From NCBI RefSeq assembly GCF_016587375.1, contig NZ_BNJG01000001.1, forward strand, positions 1,240,001 to 1,304,000: a DNA stretch of 64,000 nucleotides, written 5' to 3'. Numbering within the stretch: position 1 is the stretch's first letter; each line of letters starts with the position of its first letter. Shown here piece by piece: positions 1 to 8,885 of this stretch. This stretch comes from Ktedonobacter robiniae. Lineage in GTDB: Bacteria > Chloroflexota > Ktedonobacteria > Ktedonobacterales > Ktedonobacteraceae. The notes beneath the pieces are model-generated. The model ran no database searches. It had not been told where the DNA came from and saw only the letters and a program-made list of their open reading frames with translations. Made by a program: the position numbers and the translations under genes.

Positions 1-14
1 GGAGGAGATCTATT

Positions 15-551
15 ATGGTTCACTTATGGGGCTCCAAAGCCAAAGAAGAGACAGCGATGAGCAAGTCCGCCCTAGGTGAAAGTGCCACAGGCGATGTTGC
101 TGTTGTGCTCTGCGGTGACAAACTGGACTCAAACCTGGTATACCTGGGTTGCCAGATGGCAAAAGGAGCCAAACGTAAGGTCCATCTTGTACATGTCATT
201 GAAGTTCCACGTGCTCTTCCCCTCAAAGCCGTGCTAACAGAAGAGTCTGAGCGTGCTGATCGCCTGCTTACCGGTGCCTTGAGTATTGCAGAAAAGGTCG
301 GCTGCCTGGCTGTTGCAGAGGTAGTACAGGCCCGTGATGCGGGTCCCGCCATCGTCGATGAAGCTAGAGACCACAATTGCGCGCTCATTTTGATAGGATT
401 AGTTCGCAACTGTCAGAAGGCTCAATACGATCTTGGTAAGACAGTTCCCTACGTGCTCTCCAATGCCCCTTGCCGCGTCTGGCTGGTGCAGGATCCTGCC
501 AATCAATCGCAGAGCCAGCAGACCCAACAACAGACAGTAGGAGTACACTAA
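15..551 (+). CDS. Universal stress protein (UspA-like)
   Basis: A 178-residue protein preceded by a strong ribosome binding site (GGAGGAG at 1-7). The alternating strand/helix layout of a Usp domain is visible: a VAVVLCG first strand, VHLVHVIEVP, and the C-terminal strand CRVWLV after VPYVLSNAP. The usual ATP-binding pattern G-x2-G-x9-G-S is degenerate here (LIGLVRN, then LGKTVP), so nucleotide binding is uncertain. There is an extra N-terminal stretch of about 25 residues, and a second ATG at 57 would remove part of it. Usp proteins are cytosolic stress-response factors; no partner gene is visible on either side. The end is followed by a dispersed palindromic repeat. Confidence 0.8.
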   Translation: MVHLWGSKAKEETAMSKSALGESATGDVAVVLCGDKLDSNLVYLGCQMAKGAKRKVHLVHVIEVPRALPLKAVLTEESERADRLLTGALSIAEKVGCLAVAEVVQARDAGPAIVDEARDHNCALILIGLVRNCQKAQYDLGKTVPYVLSNAPCRVWLVQDPANQSQSQQTQQQTVGVH

Positions 552-560
552 GATCTTTTT

Positions 561-649
561 CCGAAACCCAACCCCCATTCGGGGGCACAGCGCCACTTGC
601 GTGTCTAGCGCTTCCCCCATTCGGGGACACGCGCGCTCAGGGTTTTCGG
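561..649 (-). repeat. Dispersed palindromic repeat, copy 1 (extended form)
   Basis: Bounded by CCGAAACCC and GGGTTTTCGG. Read on the minus strand it follows the same core as copies 3 and 5 (CCGAAAACCCTGAG, AGCGCTAG, ending TTGGGTTTCGG), but it carries two extra hairpin modules of the type CCCCGAATGGGG. It lies just downstream of the Usp gene. Together with copy 2 it fills most of the 450-base gap before the GAF gene, and the two copies are inverted relative to each other. Confidence 0.75.
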
Positions 650-847
650 AGAAGAAGTAAGCCAAAGCGAGAGAGCCTCACGGCTCTCCCCTTTTGCGCT
701 TTTCAGGGAAAACATGAGCGGTAAGCCACAGCTCTTGCTTGTGGTCTGGAAATGTATTGTCTTCCTAAATGACTTTCTATGTTACAATAAGCATGGGATA
801 CTCGTGTCTAACATACAGGCTGTAGTCCATGCTTAGTTACCACCTAT

Positions 848-965
848 CCGAAAACCTGAGCGCGCTTGTCCCCGAATGGGGGGAGCGCTAGCCACCATCT
901 AATCCCCATTCGGGGACAAGCGGTGGCACGGCGGTAGTGGCGCCCCGAATGGGGGTTGGGTTTCG
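848..965 (+). repeat. Dispersed palindromic repeat, copy 2 (longest form)
   Basis: Begins CCGAAAACCTGAG and ends TTGGGTTTCG. It has several CCCCGAATGGGG hairpin modules inserted between the conserved ends and the AGCGCTAG centre. It ends 39 bases before the GAF-protein start codon, so it would lie in that gene's 5' leader or promoter region. Confidence 0.75.
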
Positions 966-1004
966 CATAAGAAGTCAGAAAGTCACCAGGAGAGAAGATA
1001 ACCC

Positions 1005-1661
1005 ATGACAACAGACGATAACGCTCATCAGTTGCCACGACGTTCACATAGAGATTACTATACAGCTCTCCATCAGGCCGCGCTGACGTTTACCTCCAGT
1101 CTCGAACTGGACCAGGTACTCCAGAGCATCGTCACCAGTACCACTGAGGCGATGCAGGTAGATGCCTGTGCTTTACGTCTGCTTGACCGCAAAAGCGGCC
1201 TGCTTCACTTAAGCTGCGTTCATGGACTCAGCGGCAACTATCTCGCGAAGGGGCCAGTAAGTCTCACCCAGAGCGCAATTGACAGCGATACCATGCGTGG
1301 CACCCCAGTCTATGTACCCGATGTGCGCAGTGACGCACGCTTTCAGTATCAGGATGCAGCCAGGCAAGAAGGCCTGGTCTCGGTCCTGTGTGTACCACTG
1401 GAAGTACGGGGAGAAGCCGTTGGGGTCATCCGTGTCTACACCAAGCAACAAACTGTCTTTGATGAAGATGATATCCAGTTTTTAACGGTTCTTGCAAGCC
1501 TGGCCGCGCTCTCAATCGAGAACGCTCGTCTCTACGAGAATGTTCGCACATCCTTTGATGGTATCATGGGTGCACTCTGGGGACAGGAATATATCGACGA
1601 ACAGCCAGCCGAGGTAAGCACCATCCGGACACAAACGGTTATTCAGTTTCGCGAATCATAA
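1005..1661 (+). CDS. GAF domain protein
   Basis: A 218-residue soluble protein. Residues about 25-180 form a GAF domain, with the features DACALRLLD, LVSVLCVPLEVRGEAVGVIRVY and the final helix FLTVLASLAALSIENARLYE. No kinase, cyclase or HTH domain is attached, so it is a stand-alone ligand- or signal-binding module. The short C-terminal tail is unremarkable. The start is supported by AGGAGA about ten bases upstream. It is monocistronic, with a hairpin downstream. The ligand cannot be read from the sequence. Confidence 0.8.
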   Translation: MTTDDNAHQLPRRSHRDYYTALHQAALTFTSSLELDQVLQSIVTSTTEAMQVDACALRLLDRKSGLLHLSCVHGLSGNYLAKGPVSLTQSAIDSDTMRGTPVYVPDVRSDARFQYQDAARQEGLVSVLCVPLEVRGEAVGVIRVYTKQQTVFDEDDIQFLTVLASLAALSIENARLYENVRTSFDGIMGALWGQEYIDEQPAEVSTIRTQTVIQFRES

Positions 1662-1674
1662 AGCGGCATAAATA

Positions 1675-1703
1675 GGACGACGCTGCTGAAGCACGCGTCG
1701 TCC
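1675..1703. terminator. Bidirectional terminator hairpin
   Basis: A 9-bp perfect stem (GGACGACGC / GCGTCGTCC) between two convergent genes. Confidence 0.65.
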
Positions 1704-1724
1704 CTCTTCCCCCTGCAAGTACCT

Positions 1725-2075
1725 CTAACTACGTTCAATCAACATTCCCACCTGGAGACCACTGTTGTGTTGAGCGAGAATTTGTTCCATCTCTTCACGG
1801 GTACACCCGAGTAAGATTTTTATCTCACTGTCGCGCTTTAACACGTCCACGCATACGATGAGCCCAGCCATCTGCCGCGTTTGCTGCGTACCCACCCAGA
1901 CATCAATTCCGTCGCCATCAGCAGCACGCGTTCCTTGTAGATAGCCATAGTCATAGGGGTAAATCATCTCCTCATAGCGTGGATGCCTCGATCCCCTGGG
2001 GCGATCTATCACAATTTCACTGTTTGCGACCAGGTCATCTAGCGCCTGCCAGAATCCTTCCAGCTGCGTCAACAT
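1725..2075 (-). CDS. Inorganic pyrophosphatase-like protein
   Basis: A 116-residue protein resembling the core of class I inorganic pyrophosphatases. It has IVIDRPRGSRHPRYEE followed by a YPYDYGYLQGT segment and the metal-binding run DGDGIDVWVG, where classical enzymes have DxDPxD. It is much shorter than the roughly 170-residue enzymes and lacks their C-terminal part, so hydrolysis of pyrophosphate is possible but unproven. The start is supported by GAAAGGA five bases upstream. It begins 12 bases after the DUF711 gene stops, so the two are probably one transcript. Confidence 0.7.
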   Translation of the reverse strand: MLTQLEGFWQALDDLVANSEIVIDRPRGSRHPRYEEMIYPYDYGYLQGTRAADGDGIDVWVGTQQTRQMAGLIVCVDVLKRDSEIKILLGCTREEMEQILAQHNSGLQVGMLIERS

Positions 2076-2087
2076 AGCATCCTTTCT

Positions 2088-3278
2088 CTATACAAACGTA
2101 TTTGTCAGATACGGCGAGCTAAACGTTGTGCTCTCACCAGCCTGTCTTCCAGGAACCGGGAAAAGGCGCGCCGAGAGTGGTTTGCGCAGTCGCAGAGCAA
2201 GCGTCGCTACATCCAGGAGCAGCGCGGCAATCTCTTCGACAGAGCAGTCTCCTGGCAAGGGAACCGTGTCCAGTCCTGTCCCACACACGGTGGAATACAA
2301 CAGGAGTTGATGGGCGTTGACTCTCCGCTCGGCCCAGCGCTGCCCTAACAGGCGATCCTCCAGGACAGGAAGCATCAGACCGTTATAGCCACAGGTTGGC
2401 AGATCCGTCCCCTTCAGGGCAGCAGTCAGTGCCGCGGCGACCGCGAGCGTTCCCGGCGATCCCAGGGGGCCATAGCCACAGAGTTCCATGGCCGCCGCGA
2501 TACTCTCCTCGCCCATAGGCGCGGGCGAAAGATCGATACCGCCAAAGCGCACGCCATACGCTTCCGCCAGATGGCTGACTGCTTCCACCACCAGGCGCGC
2601 CTGTGACTGCAAGGCAGCCTTGAGAGTCTCGCTTACGAGAGTCAGATCGAGCGGGCCTGCCTGCTGGGAACGTAACTGTTGCAGTGCCTCCGTCACAATG
2701 CTCACCCCCTGCAAACCAACACTCAGGCTACTGGTCCCCTCGTGATAGGCCGCAGGAAAGAAGGGGCTGCCAGGCTCAACACAGGCCAGCATAGCGAAAC
2801 GGAAGTTGCCAAAACCCTCTTCACTTTCGCTCGCCAGGCGCTTAATAATGTGGGCTGTGGGCAGAGCGGCCTGCGCGCGCAAGCCATGCTGGAGCGTCGC
2901 CAATTGGACCGTCGCGCTCAAGGCTGAGGTTGGCAATAAGAGATCTGCCAATATATCCAGCCGCGCCAGGGGAAAGTCCGGGCGCGTCACCTGGGCCGTT
3001 CCCAGCGAACAATAGGCCAGGTTTTGCTCGTCCAATATTCCCTGCAACTCCTGAATATACTGCTGGATCTCCGTCGCGGACCAGGACACGAGGTCATCCC
3101 ACACGGAACGCGTTGAGAGGCGCAGTGTCTGTAGCTCGTAGCCAGCCTCCGTGAGCCGTGCCTCAACCTCGCGTAACAGGGCGCTCGCCTGTTGTATATG
3201 CTTCGCCGTCAGTGGGTGGGCGTCCGCCAGCCCCAGCGTGACGGTACGAATGATGGGATTTTTCGGGGATGCAACCAT
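2088..3278 (-). CDS. DUF711 family protein
   Basis: About 396 residues from the ATG at 3278, which follows an AGAGGAAAC ribosome site. An in-frame start 48 bases upstream is less likely. The sequence has the features of the DUF711/PFL family: IIRTVTLGLADAHPL at the N-terminus, GIDLSPAPMGEESIAAAMELCGYGPLGSPG in pieces near residue 280, and a C-terminal CGTGLDTVPLPGD loop. The family is related to glycyl-radical enzyme folds but lacks an assigned reaction, so I give none. It is the upstream gene of a two-gene operon with the pyrophosphatase-like gene. Confidence 0.75.
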   Translation of the reverse strand: MVASPKNPIIRTVTLGLADAHPLTAKHIQQASALLREVEARLTEAGYELQTLRLSTRSVWDDLVSWSATEIQQYIQELQGILDEQNLAYCSLGTAQVTRPDFPLARLDILADLLLPTSALSATVQLATLQHGLRAQAALPTAHIIKRLASESEEGFGNFRFAMLACVEPGSPFFPAAYHEGTSSLSVGLQGVSIVTEALQQLRSQQAGPLDLTLVSETLKAALQSQARLVVEAVSHLAEAYGVRFGGIDLSPAPMGEESIAAAMELCGYGPLGSPGTLAVAAALTAALKGTDLPTCGYNGLMLPVLEDRLLGQRWAERRVNAHQLLLYSTVCGTGLDTVPLPGDCSVEEIAALLLDVATLALRLRKPLSARLFPVPGRQAGESTTFSSPYLTNTFV

Positions 3279-3447
3279 CTGTTTCCTCTTTTCCAATTGG
3301 TCGGTGTATGGTAATAAAAGAACCACAACACGTCTACCGTTCTGGCTTTATTCTCTATGTATCCTTGTTTGATCTAGAGATTGACGAAAGTTTGTTCGTG
3401 GCGTACACTGCCAGCAAGAGCAAAATACAGGAGACTTTTTCGCAACT

Positions 3448-5385
3448 ATGACGCAGGGAACTGAACAACCTGAGATCCATACACACGCGCCCGAATGCTT
3501 CCTCTGTGCTTTCGATCCAGGTCCTGATTGTACGGGGCTGCAACTCGAAGGGCGCATTCTCGCCACTCAGGAACGGCTGGTGGCGGGCGAGCAGGTCGCG
3601 GTCTTCGTACTGGATACCGGGAGCGAGCACATCGAATTGCACCTGAATGACCACTACTATCGCAGCCTGGTGCGTGAGCTTCGTGCCCGCTGGGATGTAG
3701 TCAAAATGCGTCCTTTGCGCCTGCGTGTCTATCATCTCCCGTTCGCGCCCACCGAACTTACCTTTCGTGACCGTTCACGTTCCTGCTATCGCGGCAACTC
3801 CTATACCCTGGCCGTGCTTGAGCCAGATACCCTGCTTAACATCACTGACCTCAATCAAGCGGAATATTGCCAGCGCCAGCACCTCTTACAGCGCTTGATC
3901 CCTTCGCCAGCAAACGCCGCGACCATTCGTGGTAACATTGTACATCATTGCTTTAAGGAGCTTCTCAAGGAGCATGACCGCGGGAAATTTTTGCTACGAA
4001 AGGCAGATGAAGAGGAAAAGCAGGCACCAGAAACGGCGTATGCAAGCCTGCAACGTCACCTGGAGCAAGCGTTACAGCTCCATAATATTGAGATGGCCCT
4101 CGCGGGCATTCATCCTGAAGCGATGCGTCAGGAGGTTCAGCCACACCTGGAAAGCCTAGCGCGTTGGTTTGAACATGAACGCAATACACTCTGGGATATG
4201 CCGACCGCGCTTCAGGAGACTCACGAGACACAGTCAGATACTGATACCGCGCCCAACCAGGTGCGCGCCGAGACCTTTCTGCTGGCGCCTGAAATTGGGC
4301 TACGTGGACGCCTCGACCTCTTCTGGCGGCAGGCGGGTCGTCAACGCCTGCTCGAACTTAAAACAGGGGGCGCAAAAGGCGAGCTTCCCCGCAAAGAGCA
4401 TCGCTGGCAGGTCTATGGCTATCACTCTCTGCTCATGGTCCGCCGCGATTCTCAGATGAAGAAGGCCCTCGCGACCCTCCTCTATAGCGGTACACCACAA
4501 CACGCCCAGGCCTTTGGCATCCCCGCTTCTATCCGCGAGATCCAGCGCGTCAATGAGCGGCGCAACACCCTGGTGCTCAGCCTGGCGACTGGCATTCCAA
4601 CCACACCTCCAGGCCCCTCACGCTGCAATCGCTGTTCGCTCCAGAGCCAGTGCTATCAGCTCTCAAGCCTCCTCGACTGGCAGCTTCCAACCATCGACGC
4701 GGCCTTTCAGAATGGACAGGGCGAGGTAAACGGGCCGGATACCCAGGACAGGCTCCCCTGGCATTTCAACACTCAGGAGGACAAGGCCTTCTTCGCTCAC
4801 TACTATCACCTGCTTCAACTGGAAGGCCGCGCGGGCGAAGAACAGCAGGCCAGGCTCTGGAATACACCGATAGAGGAGCGCCTTAAACAGGGAACAGCCA
4901 TTCAGGGTCTGCAAGCGCTTGGCCCAGCCAACATTGCGAATGACGGCTGGCAACAGAGCTTTAGCTGCGAGAATACCTCTGAACTACGCGAGGGCGACGA
5001 GATTCTCTTGAGCAGCGGCGATCCCATTCGTGGAGAGGTCGTCAGTGGCACTATTCTCCAGATTAGTTCGCAAGCCGTAACTGTCTGGACACGCGAGCTG
5101 ATTGACCACCCGGCCCTGCTCGACCGCTATGATAACGACCTGGTGCATGTACGTACGTTGCAGAACCTGATGCGCTGGCTCCAGGTTGATCCCCATCTGC
5201 GCGATCTGGTCGCGGGGAAGGTCCGCCCACGCTTTAAACAGCAACAGGTCCTTCCAAGGACAGACTTTAACGCTGAGCAGAATCTAGCGGTTGAGCGCGC
5301 CCTCCAGATGCAGGATTATCTACTCGTCCATGGCCCCCAGGAACAGGGAAGACCAGCGTTATTGCCGAGATTGTCAAGCGCCTGA
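3448..5385 (+). CDS. Dna2-like nuclease-helicase, 5' part (frameshifted)
   Basis: First part (645 residues as read) of a gene that continues in another frame to 6650. Residues about 130-410 form a Cas4/RecB-type PD-(D/E)XK nuclease: GNIVHHCFKELL, then GLRGRLDLFW, LLELKTG and a C-terminal cysteine cluster (CNRCSLQSQCY), as expected for an iron-sulphur nuclease. A linker domain follows, and then the approach to the helicase P-loop (DYLLVHGP). At 5334-5338 there are five C residues; one more would restore GPPGTGKT in frame. The frame is therefore lost exactly inside Walker A, and the protein stops 16 codons later after unrelated residues. This could be a sequencing homopolymer error, a true null allele or a slippage switch. 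The ribosome site is weak. Confidence 0.75.
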   Translation: MTQGTEQPEIHTHAPECFLCAFDPGPDCTGLQLEGRILATQERLVAGEQVAVFVLDTGSEHIELHLNDHYYRSLVRELRARWDVVKMRPLRLRVYHLPFAPTELTFRDRSRSCYRGNSYTLAVLEPDTLLNITDLNQAEYCQRQHLLQRLIPSPANAATIRGNIVHHCFKELLKEHDRGKFLLRKADEEEKQAPETAYASLQRHLEQALQLHNIEMALAGIHPEAMRQEVQPHLESLARWFEHERNTLWDMPTALQETHETQSDTDTAPNQVRAETFLLAPEIGLRGRLDLFWRQAGRQRLLELKTGGAKGELPRKEHRWQVYGYHSLLMVRRDSQMKKALATLLYSGTPQHAQAFGIPASIREIQRVNERRNTLVLSLATGIPTTPPGPSRCNRCSLQSQCYQLSSLLDWQLPTIDAAFQNGQGEVNGPDTQDRLPWHFNTQEDKAFFAHYYHLLQLEGRAGEEQQARLWNTPIEERLKQGTAIQGLQALGPANIANDGWQQSFSCENTSELREGDEILLSSGDPIRGEVVSGTILQISSQAVTVWTRELIDHPALLDRYDNDLVHVRTLQNLMRWLQVDPHLRDLVAGKVRPRFKQQQVLPRTDFNAEQNLAVERALQMQDYLLVHGPQEQGRPALLPRLSSA

Positions 5386-6650
5386 CGCAACAGGGACAGC
5401 GCGTCCTGCTGGCGGCCTTTACCAACCAGGCTGTCGATAATATTCTTCTGCGCCTTGAGCGTGAGGGCTTCGACACCTACCTGCGCCTGGGTCATGAGCG
5501 TAGCGTGGCCGAAGGGGTACGCCCCCACCTGCTGAAAGGCCTGGTGGATGAGAGTCCGCATCCAGAGGCGGTACATGATCTGCTGCACTCTATGCCGGTG
5601 ATTGCCTCAACGACCGCAACCTGGTCCTCTGATAAATATATGCCAGCCCACATGCTCACCAGTGAGGATATTGCACGTAAGCAGAGCGGACTGGACTTTG
5701 ACGTTGCCATTATCGATGAAGCAGGCCAGCTTACTGTACCCGCCATCCTGGGGGCCTTGCGTTTCGCGCGCCGCTTTATCCTGGTAGGCGATGAAAAACA
5801 GCTTCCCCCCCTCGTCCTGAACCCGGAGGCCGCGACCCAGGGCTTAAGCGATTCCCTCTTCAGCCACCTTAAACGCTTCGATGATGACTATATGCAGAAT
5901 CAGGCTGTGGCCATCAGCGCCTGTGTGCCACTACGCACGCAGTATCGTATGAATAAGTGGATCTCAAACTTCTCTTCCACCGTCTTTTATGAGCGCCTGC
6001 TTCTCGCGCACCCCTCGATTGCCGAGCGAAAGCTAGACTTTACCTCCTTCTCGCCGGCTCGCCAGGAGACAACGGCTATCGCTGAGGTCCTCAAACCAGG
6101 ACGTCCCCTGGCCTTCCTCGATAGCTCACCTCTTCAGACGGAAGCGAACACATATGAAGCGAGACTGAGCGCGAGCGAGAGCAAAACGAGTAACGCCGAG
6201 GCGCGAGTTGTACGCGACATCGTCGCGGAACTCCTCAAGCGTGGCATCACACCGAAAGATATTGGCATTATCGCGCCTTTTCGCGCGCAAGTCGCCACCA
6301 TTCGGCGGCATCTCTTTAGCAGCGATCCTACCAGCGGTTGGGAGGCGCTCTCGACTTCGTCCCTCCTGAGTGTGGATACCGTTGACCGCTTTCAGGGTGG
6401 CGAACGCATGGTTATCATCATGTCCTTTGCAACCAGCCAGGAACCTCCGGCAGGCAGCCAACGGCGTGACTTCCTGACCAATCCACATCGCTTAAATGTG
6501 GCTCTGACCCGCGCTCAACGCAAGCTGATCCTGATTGGCTGTGTCCCGGCCCTTGAGCCACTGCCTCTTTTCAGCCGCCTCATTACTTACTGCCGCAGCA
6601 TGAAGGCCATTTTTCCCGCAGCCACACCCACACTTACCCCCACCCCTTAA
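5340..6650 (+). CDS. Dna2-like nuclease-helicase, 3' part (SF1 helicase)
   Basis: Continuation of the preceding gene after a one-base frame loss. The frame opens directly at the P-loop (GTGKTSVIAEIVKRL). Superfamily 1 motifs appear in order: Ia (AAFTNQAVDNIL), II (IIDEAGQ), III (LVGDEKQLPPLV), IV/V (TVDRFQGGERMVIIM) and VI (NVALTRAQRKLILIG). Joined to the upstream nuclease this gives a protein of about 1,067 residues like Dna2/AAA_12 helicases, which process DNA ends and flaps. As the sequence stands, the fragment could only start at an internal GTG at 5505, which would lack Walker A and be inactive as a helicase. Confidence 0.75.
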   Translation, partial: GTGKTSVIAEIVKRLTQQGQRVLLAAFTNQAVDNILLRLEREGFDTYLRLGHERSVAEGVRPHLLKGLVDESPHPEAVHDLLHSMPVIASTTATWSSDKYMPAHMLTSEDIARKQSGLDFDVAIIDEAGQLTVPAILGALRFARRFILVGDEKQLPPLVLNPEAATQGLSDSLFSHLKRFDDDYMQNQAVAISACVPLRTQYRMNKWISNFSSTVFYERLLLAHPSIAERKLDFTSFSPARQETTAIAEVLKPGRPLAFLDSSPLQTEANTYEARLSASESKTSNAEARVVRDIVAELLKRGITPKDIGIIAPFRAQVATIRRHLFSSDPTSGWEALSTSSLLSVDTVDRFQGGERMVIIMSFATSQEPPAGSQRRDFLTNPHRLNVALTRAQRKLILIGCVPALEPLPLFSRLITYCRSMKAIFPAATPTLTPTP

Positions 6651-6665
6651 GCATGAAGAAACTGT

Positions 6666-6721
6666 TTTAACGACAGGTGATGGCGAACTGCACAGCTAGC
6701 TCGCCATCACCTGTCGTTAAA
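6666..6721. terminator. Long inverted repeat, bidirectional terminator
   Basis: A perfect 21-bp stem beginning TTTAACGACAGG, between convergent genes. The stop codon of the response regulator lies inside the stem. Confidence 0.7.
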
Positions 6722-7430
6722 CATCTTGTACGTCAATGAGTCCTTTTTTGATCGCGTAGATGACAATCTGAGAGCGATCATAAATGTTGAGCTTACGATA
6801 GATGTTGCTAATATGGTTGCGCACCGTCTTCTCGGTTACTGCTATGGCCTGCGCAATCTCTTTAGGCACCATCCCCCTGGCAATACGCAGCAATACCTCG
6901 ATCTCTCGGCTCGTCAGCCCCTCGCCAATCGGCTCTTTCTCCACCAGCCCCTGCTCATAAAGCTGCATCATGCGCCTGGAGACACGTGACGTAATAACCT
7001 GTTCGCCCGCGTAGACTGCGCGAATGGCGGCTACAACCCCTTCAGCGGAGCTATCTTTCAAAAGGTAGCCACTCGCGCCCGCGCTCAATCCCTCCAGAAC
7101 CCGCTCATCAACGGTGTAAGCGGATAAGAGGATGACCCGGATCTGCGGCCACGCTTCCTTGATACGCCGTAGCGCCTCAATACCATCCATACGCGGCATC
7201 TGCACATCCATTAGGAGGACATCCGGCTTGTACGTTTCAGCAAGTTCAAGCGCTTCGATGCCATCACCAGCCTGCCCAACCACGCTAAAAAACTGTTCCT
7301 GCGCCAGCATACCAGCGATACACTCGCGGAAGAGACGCTGATCATCGGCCACCAGGATGCGAATATACGTTCCCTTCTCCTCACTGCTCCGGCGTTTTCC
7401 CCCAGGCTTCTCTTCTATTTGCAGCACCAT
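6717..7430 (-). CDS. NarL/FixJ-type response regulator
   Basis: About 237 residues from the ATG at 7430, chosen because GGGAGGGTGTC lies just before it; an ATG seven codons upstream is possible. There is an N-terminal receiver domain (acidic pair ADD near residue 29, phospho-acceptor Asp in LLMDVQMPRMDG near residue 75, Thr/Ser site LLSAY, Lys in YLLKD). A C-terminal LuxR-type helix-turn-helix follows (LTSREIEVLLRIARGMVPKEIAQAIAVTEKTVRNHI in pieces). It is a DNA-binding transcription factor activated by phosphorylation. No cognate histidine kinase is adjacent, so it is an orphan here. Confidence 0.9.
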   Translation of the reverse strand: MVLQIEEKPGGKRRSSEEKGTYIRILVADDQRLFRECIAGMLAQEQFFSVVGQAGDGIEALELAETYKPDVLLMDVQMPRMDGIEALRRIKEAWPQIRVILLSAYTVDERVLEGLSAGASGYLLKDSSAEGVVAAIRAVYAGEQVITSRVSRRMMQLYEQGLVEKEPIGEGLTSREIEVLLRIARGMVPKEIAQAIAVTEKTVRNHISNIYRKLNIYDRSQIVIYAIKKGLIDVQDV

Positions 7431-7637
7431 GACACCCTCCCATAACCACATTGCGATATATTTACGCTATTAGCTTCATCTATCAATATTGCCCTATAAC
7501 ATGTAGAACGCGCAAGCTCCTTTTAGCTAGCAAAATGGTAAAGATTTTTGCTTTCGTGGCTAAATTCCTTAACCGCGCATATGCCTATGAATCAATATCC
7601 TAGATAATAATACCTCCTATTACGCTTTTTACCAACA

Positions 7638-7687
7638 ATCATGCAGGTGTATTCTCGCAGCCTATTGCGAGAATACACCTGCATGAT
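7638..7687. repeat. Long inverted repeat in a divergent intergenic region
   Basis: A perfect 22-bp inverted repeat around a 6-base loop (ATCATGCAGG ... CCTGCATGAT). It sits between the start of the response regulator and the start of the ribokinase gene, which point away from each other, so it is not placed to terminate either one. There is no other gene in 7431-7934; besides this the gap holds only repeat copy 3. Confidence 0.8.
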
Positions 7688-7803
7688 GTATGCTCTCAGT
7701 GGATGTTCATTAGTACCAATAGCGCTTACCATACTTTTGGGACTATCCCCTCGCCACGCCCCACATAGCTTCTCGCGAGATGCACCTGCGCTATGATCTT
7801 ATT

Positions 7804-7855
7804 CCGAAACCCAACGTCACTGGCGTGACTAGCGCTTCGCACTCAGGGTTTTCGG
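7804..7855 (-). repeat. Dispersed palindromic repeat, copy 3 (short form)
   Basis: A 52-bp element with ends CCGAAACCC / GGGTTTTCGG. Its reverse complement matches copy 5 at nearly every position: CCGAAAACCCTGAG, GCGAAGCGCTAG, CACGCCAGTG, TTGGGTTTCGG. It ends 79 bases before the ribokinase start codon. Confidence 0.8.
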
Positions 7856-7934
7856 ATATGAAGATAACAAGAGAGTTCTGCTTTCCCGCAGGTCATACTG
7901 GCATGGCAGTAATGTACACAGGAGAACATTCGTT

Positions 7935-8885
7935 ATGCAAGCAAAAAACATCCTGGTAGTCGGTAGCCTGAATATGGATCAGGTTGTACGAGTTCCACAT
8001 ATCCCGCATATGGGTGAGACGCTTTTGGCGGAGAACTCGTTAAAATTTGTTCCCGGCGGCAAAGGGGCAAACCAGGCTGTAGCTATGGCTCGCATGGGAG
8101 CCTCGGTCACCATGGCTGGCCGCGTTGGCATCGACTCCTTCGGAGACCGCTTACTAGACGCGATGCACACCGAAGGTATCGACACACAACTTATTGTTCG
8201 AGACAAGGAAGAGAACACCGGGACCGCGTTCATCTTCCTCTCGCATGAGGGGGATAATGCGATTGTCGTAGCCGGGGGAACAAATATGATGGTTGGAGAA
8301 GATGAAGCGCATATGCAGCAGATTCATGCGGCCCTGGCTTCAGCGCAAGCCCTGGTGCTTCAGCTTGAGATTCCCCTCGAAACCGTAACCAGCCTGATTG
8401 AGAAAGCCGATACCCTTGGCGTCCCAGTGACACTCAATCTGGCACCCGCGCAGGCACTCTCGCGTGATCTCTTGCGCAAAGTCACTGTGCTCGTGCTCAA
8501 CGAAACCGAAGCCACACAACTCAGTGGGCAGCAGGTACATAGTGTTGAGGATGCGCGCATCGTCGCGACCATCCTGCACGGCTATGGTATTCAAACCGTA
8601 GTGATCACGCTTGGTGCACGGGGAGCCATGCTCGTGACACGCGACGCCACTGGACAATCACGCTGTATCTACCAGGCATCTCCCAAAGTTCAGCCAGTGG
8701 ATACCACGGCGGCGGGAGACTGCTTCGTGGGCGCGCTCACCGTTGCACTCAGTGAGGGGAAACGCGCCGAGGATGCCCTACGCTTCGCGGTCTATGCGGC
8801 ATCCCTCAAAATCGCGCGCTTCGGTGCGCAAAGTGGAATACCCTATCGGGAGGAAGTTCTTGCATCGTATCATTCTGGACACTGA
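7935..8885 (+). CDS. rbsK: Ribokinase
   Basis: A 316-residue PfkB-family sugar kinase. The N-terminal sugar-binding signature is GGKGANQAVAMARMG, near residue 40. The second PfkB signature is TTAAGDCFVGALTVAL, with the catalytic Asp of AAGD near residue 260. It phosphorylates ribose (or deoxyribose) with ATP in the cytosol. The start is supported by AGGAGA upstream. Its last 26 bases overlap the nucleoside hydrolase gene, which would release ribose, so the pair makes a nucleoside-salvage operon. No ribose transporter is adjacent. Confidence 0.9.
   Translation: MQAKNILVVGSLNMDQVVRVPHIPHMGETLLAENSLKFVPGGKGANQAVAMARMGASVTMAGRVGIDSFGDRLLDAMHTEGIDTQLIVRDKEENTGTAFIFLSHEGDNAIVVAGGTNMMVGEDEAHMQQIHAALASAQALVLQLEIPLETVTSLIEKADTLGVPVTLNLAPAQALSRDLLRKVTVLVLNETEATQLSGQQVHSVEDARIVATILHGYGIQTVVITLGARGAMLVTRDATGQSRCIYQASPKVQPVDTTAAGDCFVGALTVALSEGKRAEDALRFAVYAASLKIARFGAQSGIPYREEVLASYHSGH

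Noticed and set aside
757..788. Promoter between repeat copies 1 and 2 (TTGTCT and TACAAT)
   Set aside because: The spacer is 20 bases, too long to support with confidence.
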